A stretch of DNA of 64,000 bases. Source: Glebionis coronaria (taxonomy: Eukaryota > Streptophyta > Magnoliopsida > Asterales > Asteraceae). How positions within the stretch are numbered: position 1 is the first letter of the stretch; each line of letters begins with the position of its first letter. Under the pieces are notes generated by a model, which searched no databases, was not told the DNA's origin, and saw only the letters and a program-made list of their open reading frames with translations. Position numbers and translations under genes: made by a program. Shown here piece by piece: positions 54,476 through 64,000 of this stretch. The stretch spans positions 547,658,630-547,722,629 of the forward strand of contig CM046882.1 in NCBI GenBank assembly GCA_025667525.1, read 5' to 3'.

Positions 54476-56438
54476 TGACATTCGGGAAATCGAGTCAAGC
54501 TAGAGACTCGTGATAAATAAATCAAGCATCGTATAACTAGGTTAGTTTTTTTACCTTTTCCATCCTTTCCACCCTTTTTCACCTTCATCCATTTCCACCA
54601 ATAAGTGTAGGGGGGAGCCAAGTAGGTTGTTTGTGTGTTGTGATGTTGTGCAGGGACATGTGCTATGATGATCCACTTTTGGTGCTTTTGACGCGACCCG
54701 TGTTCCCGTGTTTCCCGTGTACCCGGTTCCTTCGATAAGTTTTTGCTATTGTGATTCAATCTTGTATATAAATAAAACGTGAATAAATGTAATCACTTTA
54801 CTTGTCCCTTCCTTAGCTCGATTTTAAACAACGTACTCAATGTCCTAAGTGTAGGGGAGTTTATTATCCCACATGCTTAAACATTGAGGACAATGTTTAT
54901 ATTAAGTGTAGGGGGATTTCTATTGAAATTTTAGTGGGCTTTTCCATGAATTTGACCCCATTTAACCGGAAAATTTAAAAAAAATTCAACGTTTTTCAAA
55001 TTTTTGATCTATTTTGGCCTAGTAGTATTTTTATTTATTTTCCTTTAATCATCGCATCTTATTTATTTCAAGAATAAAGTAAAAAATAAATAAATAAATA
55101 AAATGGTTTTAACAAGTTTAGATATCTTTGATATATTAGGCCCGTCGTGAATATTTTGACTCAACCCGAGTTTACTTATCCAAGTTTACTCTAGCTAGTA
55201 TCCTTAACCATATGGACCTTAATTGGTTTATTAGGCTAAGCATCCACGAGTCTCATTCCTTGAGATTTTAAATTTTGGAGAACGAGAGATGATAGAGTTG
55301 ATAATAAGTTTAAGGGTTAATTCTTATTTATATGAGTTTTGTGGCTCTTTCTTCCCGCTTGTATATTTAATTGCTTAATAAATGAGGATTTTTGCGGTGT
55401 CAATTCGATATCTTAACTCTTAGCCAAATCTTTATTCTCCTTGTAATTAAAGCATGAACACAATGAGGGTGCCAGCGTTGTGGACTTCCGACTAAGGTGG
55501 CTCATAACCACTAAGTAGGAGGTATTCAGACCATTGGACCGCGGAATTTGGCCTACCATACATATCATAAATAAAGAAAGAATAAGATTAAAACATGACC
55601 TCAAGGAGCCTTAGGGTGTGGGGCATGTAGCACGAACCTTGTCATTAGAGCCTTAGGGTGTATGGCATGGTAAGTGTTGAATAAAATTTGATCAAAAATC
55701 AATTCCCTCGTTTATCGTTCAAGGAGCCTTAGGGTGTGGACAATAGATGAGGAGCATTTTTACATCTTAAAGAGCCTAAGGGTATATGATGTGAACTTGC
55801 TAAACTCCACATAAAGTCTACATGACTTTGGAGGAATAATTAATAAGAAGTACTATTGGCCAAATTTTGGGTCCGAGAATTTATTCCCCAAATCGTGTTA
55901 AATCATCCTTGATGTGGGCTTACTTTAGTGACAACGTTTTTGAGGACGAGGTTAGGTTTTGAGTGTCGGGTTTGCACCGTTTGGCCTTCATTTTTGGACT
56001 AATAATTATCAAATAAGTCAAATGAGCCTACGGGTGAATGACAATCAATAAAATCTAGAGATACAACCTAGGACTTGGAGAAAGAGTATTACACAATTGT
56101 CTTATATAAGTGGTTTTAACTTGAGGACTTATGGTAAAAAATGATCTCGTTTTTAAGCTTGGTATGGGGAACGTGAAACTTGAGGGTGATTTATATTCAT
56201 GACACCAAAGCCTTAATTTAAGTCTTAGATTTCTTTACAAGTTTCTTCCATCGAAAAATTTCCAAGTTAACAAATTGTTTAAACTTTTGTCTCCTTTTAA
56301 AGTTTTTATCTTTCCATCGTAATAATAATAGTGTATCTTAATAAAGGCCGTGATGGATTAATTATGAGAAAAATGTAACTTAAGGCTTTAAAACTATGCA
56401 TTGCATGGGGTCATTGCAATGGTCAAGTGTAGGGGATT
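54476..56438 (+). other. 3' non-coding region of copy B
   Basis: Collinear with the 3' region of copy A. It contains TAAGTGTAGGGGGA words (about 54603, 54901), a 7-bp stem-loop AAACATT/AATGTTT near 54880, the GAGCCTTAGGGT series from about 55604, and the presumed polypurine tract GTGTAGGGGA (about 56428) before LTR3. No gene. Confidence 0.65.
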
Positions 56439-59116
56439 TAATAAGTGTGTAAACACTTATCCTTTTGCCACTAAAATCAAGGAAAAACAAGACCTAATCA
56501 TGTGTTTAATATCGTAAAAGTCGGAATTACGCGTGGTTTTGTGTTTTTGTGTGATATAGGTACAAATGATCAAAAGGAAAAGAATCACGGGATTTCACGG
56601 TCAAATGTTGAATAAAAGTCCAAAGAGAGACGAAGACAAAGTCAAAAGATCAAAAGTGTGCCCAAGATCACGAAAACCGGCAATTCGACATGGTTTTGAA
56701 GAAATGATCAACAAAGCCAAATTTGAGCTCGATTTCTAGTGGATTTAATTTTACGAAGATTTCAAGCCAAGTGGGTCCCACATTCGGGTTAATGGGCTCA
56801 AAAGCCCATTTGGAAGTTAAAAGTTGATTGATAAAAGTTACAAGTCCAAAAGCCCATTTGTTATGCACGGAAGGAGTGAGATAATTGGGCTAAGCCCATT
56901 TACACAAATTACCTGGGACGGTTTTAAGTGAAAAGATTGTTCACTTTGACTCACACACACAGTCAACTCTTATAACTATTTACCCACTCACCCACAAATA
57001 CGTTTATTAATAAAACGTTTAATCACTCATCCTAACACGTTTTTATCTCATCCCACACACACTTTATTAAAAAAACTTTACCCATCCCACTCACTCATTT
57101 GACTTTGATACAAACAAAGCACACATTCATCTTCTTTCTCTCCCAACACACAGTTCCATTTTTACTGTACACAAAAAAACCCTAATCAAATTTACCCAAT
57201 TAAAATTGGGGTTTTTACCAAAATCATGTGATTCACACGAATCTAAAATAAATCCCCCCTTGAATCGAAAGCAACACCAAGGGGTGGTCCTCATCTCTCA
57301 TTCCAACGTGGCATTCTCCTCTCTTTTGATTGGTTGTAACAACATCATAACCCCAATCCACCAACCGAATCATTCCACCTCAGCACTCAACAAACACAAG
57401 AAACACACCTTTTGCCAGCGTGGCGATCCATGTGATACAAGATGTATTTTCAACCGTAGATGAAGAAAGTAAGAAAGAGAAAAGAAGAAGAGCGGCCAGG
57501 ATTTGAAGCCTTGCTCACCAAGTTCATGAAGAGGGTTTCCAGGGTTTGCCTATAAAAACCCCTTTCAATGTGTAATTTATTTTATGCACTTTTTATTTTT
57601 TTAAATTCTGCAAATTAGATAATTAGGGTTATTGTAATTTTTCATTTTCCAGTATTTGTAATCTTTTAATTATTAATGAAATTTGTTTTTTATTAATTTC
57701 GTCTCAATTTAAATTTTCTGTCAAGTTTAATTTTAATCCTTAATCTGTTTTTTTATCACTGTTTGTTTTTATTATTATTATTATAATTGATAAAATAAAA
57801 AAATAAAAAAAATAATAATAATAAATAAAAAGATAGTGGAATGTTATTTTCCCCCACTGGGAAAATTATATGAATCTGGTTCGATTACTGTTTGGTTTGA
57901 AGATTGTTTAGATCGAAGGTGTTGTTTTTGGTTCAAGGTTCGATTATTGATGATGATATTTGGTGGGAAATACGGTGGTGATTGTTGTTTCGGTTCATAA
58001 GGAGGCACAACGCCATCCTTCTCCCCAACGGTATCTTCATCAGGTTCAACCTCTTTTTATTTTGTTAAGTTTATTATTTAGATTTGTTTAAACAGCTTGT
58101 GTTTGATTAGTTTGAATCTGTTCTTGTTTATCTGCTTTAATTAGTTATATTACTGTGTGGATCTGCTCATGTTTATTTCCCATCTGTTTTAGATTTAAGT
58201 TTTATATCTGTTTTAGTTTGTGTAGATTTAAGTTTGCTTAATTTGGGTATCTGATTTTGCTTATCTGTTTTAGATCTTTTATTTCATTTTATATTCTGCT
58301 TATTGGACTTGTTGGGTTTGCTTATTTGATTCAGCTTATTTGCATTATCTGCTTATTGTTAGTTTTTTTTAATGCTTATTTGCTTATTTGTTTCTTTTTA
58401 GTATTGCTGTTTTAGCTTATTTTGTTTGCTGATTGCTGTGTTAAAATAACAGACTCTTTTAGTCTGTTTGTTTCACATTCAAAAAAAAATCCAAAAAAAT
58501 ATTATTAGCAAAAATAGAGTCTGGTCCAAGACTCGAACCTGCAACCTCTCGCTTAGCAGACCAAAGCCATAACCATCTCATCTAGCTTTCTTTTTGTATT
58601 TATTTACTTAGCATTTAATTAATATAGGCTTTTAATATTCTGTCAGTTTTAATTAATTAAATTTTAAATACAAAGTTTTAGTGTAATATTTTAATTAAAA
58701 AGTTTTACTTAAAAGTTTTCTTTATAAAGTTTAAAAAAAATAATAAGATAAAAAAATATTTTATTTACTTTTAGGAATTTTAAATGTTTTTAAATTTAGT
58801 TTAAATTTTAGTTAATATAAATTAGTTTTGTTTAAATATAGTTTTCATTTAAAAGTTTTTATTTTAATTTAGTTTCTCATAAAATTAGTTTTAATTTTGT
58901 TTAAGTTTTAAAATAGTTTTTTTTTATTAAAATTAGTTTAAATTAGATTTTTAAAATTAGATTAAAAAGTTTTCATTATTAAATAGATTTTAGTTTAAAA
59001 TAAAAAAAATACATTTCACCAGAAACAAATTAGATCCACGTTAATTGGAAATCAAATTCGAGTGAGTCGAGGAAACGAACATTAATTGCATAAAAAGAAT
59101 TGACAAAATTCCTACA
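56439..59116 (+). repeat. LTR3 of the Athila-like array
   Basis: About 2.68 kb. The first 200 bp match LTR1 and LTR2 closely, then the sequences differ by many substitutions and indels, while islands stay conserved: TATA box at 57551-57558, the block AGGAGGCACAACGCCATCC (58000-58018), and the tRNA-like segment (58518-58583). It ends CCTACA at 59116, followed six bases later by an intact primer site. Confidence 0.82.
58518..58583 (-). repeat. tRNA-like segment in LTR3
   Basis: On the minus strand: GATGGTTATGGC, then CTGCTAA in anticodon-loop position (as in tRNA-Ser with GCT), then GTTGCAGGTTCGAGTC as T-arm/box B. The acceptor stem is not formed. Homologous to the segment in LTR1. Confidence 0.5.
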
Positions 59117-59122
59117 TTAAAA

Positions 59123-59136
59123 TGGCGCCGCTGCCG
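59123..59136 (+). promoter_or_regulatory. Primer-binding site of copy C
   Basis: TGGCGCCGCTGCCG, six bases after the LTR end, similar to the Athila primer site thought to pair with tRNA-Asp. Copy A has TAGGGCCGCTACCG at this place; copy B has lost it. Confidence 0.75.
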
Positions 59137-59872
59137 CTTCGCTCGTTACGATTGAAGATTTCGTGAGACGTTTGGATTTTGGGATCCGTTCTTTTTGAAC
59201 GTTAATTTTCTTGCAAACAAAATCAAAAATACAAAAAAATCAAAAATTTAAAAATACAAAAAAAATTAACAAATCACAACAGCAAATTGTTTCCTAAGAT
59301 TTGCACAAAAAAAATTAAAAAAGTTAAAAGTAATACTTTTTCCTAAAAGTATTACACCAAAAATATTACGTATTAGTGTTATTTTTTTTTAGTTCGATTT
59401 CTTTCGATTTTTTTTTTGTGAATATATATTTTTCTAAAAAAAAATACAAAAATATTTTTCTTTTACTATATTATATTACGTAGCACAATAAATTTACCTA
59501 CTTTTTAAATAAGGCCTTAGTTGGGATTTCATCACCTAACTATTGTATTCGAATCCTAAACGAAATAAAAAGGCAAAATAGATAAATACTAGTAAGACGT
59601 TTGAACTCGATTTATACAAACTTTAAGGTGGGTATAAGGCGACGCGCTATAAAAGGCCGTCTAAGGAAAAAGGTTTTTAAGTGCTTTGTGCCACCTCGTT
59701 TCCCCGCTTGCTTGTGCGTATATTGAGAGGGACGACCGATTATTGGTTTGCCAACTCAATTAGTATTAAGTATATATTTTTGTAGCTTTTTTCATATTGC
59801 ACCTCGAGAGGGAAAATCCTTTTCCTCTCAAGTCGACCGAGGTCACCTACCTCATTCCAAAGTTTTAATTGT
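59137..59872 (+). other. Leader of copy C
   Basis: Nearly the same as the leader of copy B from CGTGAGACGTTTGG onward, including TTTCATATTGCACCTCGAG and CATTCCAAAGTTTTAATTG, where copy A differs. It includes the TATA-like block (59648-59656). Confidence 0.7.
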
Positions 59873-62800
59873 ATGCGCACTCGCGCGCGTACATACATAC
59901 CGATTGGTGTACCAAACATTTCTAATTCTTCCAAAAAGAAGAAGAAGAAGAAAAACAAAAAGACCGTCAATCAAGCCGATCCCGAGAATCGCGCTTTCGA
60001 CAATACGATGGAAACGGATAACCGACCTATGCTCGAGATTTTGCAATCACACGTTGAGGGAAACGATGACGCTATCGTTGTCCCCGCAATTGGAGCAAAT
60101 AATTTTGAACTCAAATCGGATTTAATTAAAATGGTTTCCGCTACACCATTTTTGGGTCGTTCCCAAGATGATCCCCATGATCATATCAAGAGATTTATCC
60201 ATTTGACTAATACGGTGAAATACAATGGGGTGCCATAAGAGGCCATTCGTTTACAACTCTTTCCTTTTTCCCTCGAGGGACAAGCCCGGATTTGGCTTGA
60301 TAAGGAACCACCCCAAAGTATTACAACATGGATTGATTTAGAGACCAAGTTCATTAACTACTTTTTCCCACCATCACGGACCACTTCTTTAAGGAATGAA
60401 ATCATTACTTTTGAACAACAATATGGGGAAACGTTTAGTGAGTCTTGGGATCGATTTAAAGAGCTTTTAAGAAAATGTCCACAACACGGTTTCACTAAAG
60501 TGCATCAAATTAATACGTTTTACAATGGTTTAACTCTAAATGACCAAGACTCACTTAATAGTGCCGCGGGGGGCAATATTCTTGTGAAATCAATGAACGA
60601 GGCTTGGGCCATAATTGAAAACAAGGCAAAAGTACAAACCAAGAGTGTTAGGGCCACTATGGCAAGTGCTAGTTCTAGTGAGAACGACAAGAGAATCGAT
60701 AAACTTACTTCGCTTGTTGAATCAATTGCTTTACAAACCGAAGCCCTCAATGGTCAAGTGAATGCCTTGAAAGAAACTAGTGAAACGTGTGAGACTTGTG
60801 GTGGACCACATTCATATTTTAATTGTGACAAGGTTTACAATCAACAACAAGTTTGTGCTTTTAATGCTAATGAACGGGTTCAATTTAAACCTAATGTTGA
60901 TGTTAACCATTTGTCCTATAAGAGTACTAATTATTTGGCTCCCCCGGGTTTTGTAGCTCCACAAAGACCACTTCCACCCGCCCAAAATACCCAAAACCAA
61001 AATAGGAACCAAGGTCCTCAAATGGGTAATTTTCAAGGGAATGCAAATCAAGGGAATTTTAATGGTCAAAATCAAGGTTTTCAAAATAATAACCAAGGTT
61101 TTTATAATAATAACGGTTTTCAACCTCAATATCAAAACCAAGGTTTTCCTAATCAAGGGTTTAATCAAATGAACATGCATAATCCTCAAATGGACTTGGT
61201 TCTACAAAAATTGACCGACCATGAGCGAATTATGAAACAAATGCAAGAATCTACTAGATAAATGCAAGAATCGACCGATAAGAAATTTTTGACAATGATT
61301 CAAGCCCTTAGACCCCAAGGAGCCCTACCTTCAAATATCGAGATTAACCCTCGTGCTAATGTGAGTGCTATCACTACTCGAAGTGGTGCCACTTTAGTGG
61401 AACCTTCCATCTCTTCGCCCATAAAGGAGAGACAAGGCCCGGAGGTCATAATGAGTAATCCTACTCCCCCTTCGGTGATTCCTCCCACTACCACTCCTAG
61501 TACTAGTGCTCCATTGCCTAATGAGCCTAATCCTAAGGTCGTTCAAGAAGCGAGTCCTCCTCCTTCTCAACCTTCACCATCTAAACCTAATATCCCTTAT
61601 CCGTCTAGATTGAACAAGGCTAAAGTGCTCACCAAAGATGACGTTCATGTTTCCAACTTTTTAAAAATGATTTCCAACGTCAATGTTAACATTAGTCTTA
61701 TTGAAGCACTTGCTCAAATGCCAAAATTTGTCAAAATGTTTAAAGATTTGCTTAATAAGAAAGAAAAAATGGTTGAGCTCGTTAGTACTCGTTTAAATGA
61801 GAATTGTTCCGCGATCCTTCTCAAAGAGCTTCTCGAAAAGCTAGGGGATCCCGGACGATTCATGTTACCTTGCTCGTTTCCTCAAATCGATGATTGTATG
61901 GCTTTAGCGGATCTCGGCGCTAGCATCAATCTTATGCCACTTTCGGTTTGGAAACAATTATCATTACCCGAACTTGTACCGACTCGCATGACTCTCGAGT
62001 TAGCTAATCGAACTCTCGCATACCCCGTTAATATTGCCAAAGACATTTTTGTTCGAGTTGGTACATTCACTTTTCCCGTGGACTTTGTCGTCGTTGACTA
62101 TGAGATGGATCCTCGTATTCCGTTAATACTTGGTAGACCGTTCTTACGATCCGGAAGAGCCTTAGTTGATGTGGCCGGAGGGGAGTTAATTCTTAGGGTT
62201 AGGATGAACAACAAGTTTTTAAAATGGGAAAAATCACAACAAAATCAAATGGAAAAGAGTCGGTCAATATGATTGATGTTCTTAATTATGGTAATGAAGA
62301 GATCTTTATTAATCCTTTTGGAATTGAAAAGTCTAATCAAAATGATTTTGTGATAAATTCATCACTTCCCTTAGAGCCTCAAATTTTTGGAACTCCTATT
62401 TATGATACCTATAGTGATGACACTTCTTCAAGTGATCACACTATCTTCGGTTTCGACGACCTATCTTTTGACCCACCCACTTTTGACCCACCTATTTTTG
62501 ATCAACCAATCTTTGATACTTACGATGATGACACTTCTTCAAGTGATCTCATTAACTGTGATGACCCACCCTATGATCTTAATGCACCTCATATCTCTAT
62601 GAGTGATTCTTCCATGGAAACTCCTTTTGACTTTTATACCCCAATTTTAGAAGTTATGACTTTTGAGGAGGATCCTCCACTCTTAGAGATCATTCCTAAT
62701 TTAGAGGTTATTCCATTTGAGGAGGATTTAGATACCTTTCTAAATACCTATTTTCCTTATGAGGAAGAGTTTTCCTATGACTCTGATGATACTTATGTTT

Positions 62801-63171
62801 TCACAACGAGTTTGGAAGAGGATGACTTTCCCACTTTGGATTTTGATGATATTTTGAGCTTAAATGTCAACACCTCTTGCTATTTTCCCGTTAAAGAACC
62901 AGTGTTTGATCCCGGAATAGAGACTTTTGTGCTTTCATTGCCATATCACTATAACACCTTTCCTAGCAAGAAATGTTTGCCTAAGGATACCCCACTCTTC
63001 TTTGACTTGCGTATTTTTACCACCTCGGGGTTTTGTGATGGAAATTATGTGTTTGACCCGGGTGGATTTTCATGGGGTATGCCTTATATGACTTTGTTTC
63101 ACCCCTTTATCATGGAGAGATTTTCCTCCCTTGGAAATCTCGATTTTTCCATGATTTTCCCATTTGAATGA
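59873..63171 (+). pseudogene. Gag-protease-acidic tail pseudogene, copy C
   Basis: Same domain order as copies A and B. Breaks: TAA at 60236-60238 (CAA in A and B), TAA at 61259-61261 (CAA in A and B), and a one-base loss near 62203 (GTTAGGATGAAC against GTTAGGGATGAAC in A) that moves the acidic tail to another frame. The protease keeps DLGASINLMP and PLILGRPFLRSG. The coding sequence follows copy A in nearly all diagnostic positions (for example IEKSNQNDFVINSSLPLEPQ), unlike the leader. The tail ends FSMIFPFE at 63171. Confidence 0.86.
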
Positions 63172-64000
63172 TGACATTCGGGAAATCGAGGACTCGTGAT
63201 AAATAAATCAAGCATCGTTTAACTAGGTTATATTTTTACCTTTTCCACCCTTTTTCGCCTTCACCCATTTTCACCAATAAGTGTAGGGGGAGCCAAGTAG
63301 GTTGTTTGTGTTGTGATTGTGTAGGGACATGTGCTTAATGATCCACTTTTGGTGCTTTTGACGCGACCCGTAATCCCGTGTACCCGGTTCCTTCGATAAG
63401 TTTTTGCTATTGTGATTCAATCTTGTAAAACGAATAAATGTAATCACTTTAGTTGTCTCTTCCTTAGCTCGATTTAAACAACGTACTCAATGTCCTAAGT
63501 GTACGGGAGTTTATTCTCCCACATGCTTAAACATTGAGGACAATGTTTATATTAAGTGTAGGGGGATTTCTATCAAAATTTTAGTGGGCTTTTCCATGAA
63601 TTTGACCCCATTTAACCGGAAAATTTAAAAAAAATTCAACGTTTTTCAAATTTTTGATCTATTTTGGCCTAGTAGTATTTTTTTTATTTTCTTTCCTTTT
63701 TTCTTTTCTCGCATCTTATTTATGTTTTCCATTTCAAGAATAAAGTCAAAAATAAATAAATTAAGAAAATGGTTTTAACAAGTTTAGATGTCTTTGATAT
63801 ATTAGGCTTGTCGTGAATATTTTGACTCAACCCGAGTTTACTTATCCAAGTTTACTCTAGCTAGTATCCTTAACCATATGGACCTTAATTGGTTTATTAG
63901 GCTAAGCTTCCACGAGTCTCATTCCTTGAGATTTTAAATTGTGGAGAACGAGAGATGATAGAGTTGATAATAAGTTTAAGGGTTAATTCTTATTTATATG
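63172..64000 (+). other. 3' non-coding region of copy C (cut by window end)
   Basis: Follows the copy A and B 3' regions: TAAGTGTAGGGGGAGCC near 63277, the AAACATT/AATGTTT stem-loop near 63530, and the TTTTAACAAGTTTAGATGTC block near 63772. The window ends before the GAGCCTTAGGGT series and the expected next LTR. Confidence 0.65.

Larger units (their letters stand above)
50358..59116 (+). mobile_element. Athila-related element, copy B (internal B - LTR3)
   Basis: Consists of leader, gag-protease-acidic tail and 3' region, ending in LTR3. Its left LTR is LTR2, shared with copy A and truncated. LTR2 and LTR3 are much more different from each other than LTR1 and LTR2, so B is not a simple insertion bounded by its own LTR pair; the arrangement points to recombination between elements. 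Confidence 0.7.
56439..64000 (+). mobile_element. Athila-related element, copy C (LTR3 - internal C, runs off the window)
   Basis: LTR3, intact primer site, leader, gag-protease-acidic tail with lesions, and the start of the 3' region. The right LTR is outside the window. The leader matches copy B and the coding region matches copy A, so it is a mosaic. Confidence 0.75.

Overview
This window looks like gene-poor, repeat-dense nuclear DNA of a flowering plant. It is AT-rich and built almost entirely of transposable elements that have inserted into one another. The retrotransposon lineages (Tat and Athila types of Ty3/gypsy, a Sirevirus-type Ty1/copia) and the tRNA-Met-type primer sites are typical of plants. 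The gag-like protein of the element at 41.4-50.2 kb resembles gag proteins I associate with the daisy family (Asteraceae); that placement is inference. I found no confident host gene, no rRNA gene, no complete tRNA gene and no CRISPR array.

Layout. 1-1985: 3' part of an LTR whose left edge lies outside the window. 2918-10229, minus strand: a dead Tat-type gypsy element (gag, protease, RT, two RNase H domains, integrase) cut by two hAT-like MITEs (3343-4018 and 6902-7665), each with a perfect 8-bp target duplication. 10230-14194, minus strand: a non-autonomous Helitron with clear termini and one exon-like open segment. 14195-17223 and 29192-30676: non-coding DNA that was one stretch before 17224-29191 inserted. 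17224-29191: a very young Sirevirus-type copia element with 743-bp LTRs differing at one base, a perfect ACTAT target duplication, open gag and pol, and a third gene (ORF3) with its own TATA box, a phase-0 intron and a poly(A) signal but with three lesions.

30677-64000: an array of Athila-related elements in the order LTR1 - internal A - LTR2 - internal B - LTR3 - internal C. Each internal region encodes only Gag plus protease followed by a long acidic C-terminal region; reverse transcriptase and integrase are absent. LTR2 is split by an 8.8-kb non-autonomous copia element (41429-50247, 293-bp LTRs, GGCTT target duplication) and has also lost its 3' end and primer site. Copy C is a mosaic of B-like leader and A-like coding sequence.

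The strongest unexplained structure is an array of six units, about 152 bp each, at 46341-47152, directly after the gag-like frame of the 8.8-kb copia element. Each unit folds into three successive stem-loops, and the stems keep pairing through compensatory base changes. Chains of short perfect stem-loops also occur in the Sirevirus LTR, in the ORF3 intron and in the 293-bp LTR, so this may be a shared property of these elements.

How the parts relate: none of the elements except the Sirevirus could make a full set of retrotransposition proteins. The Athila-like copies and the 8.8-kb copia element would have needed enzymes supplied by relatives elsewhere in the genome.
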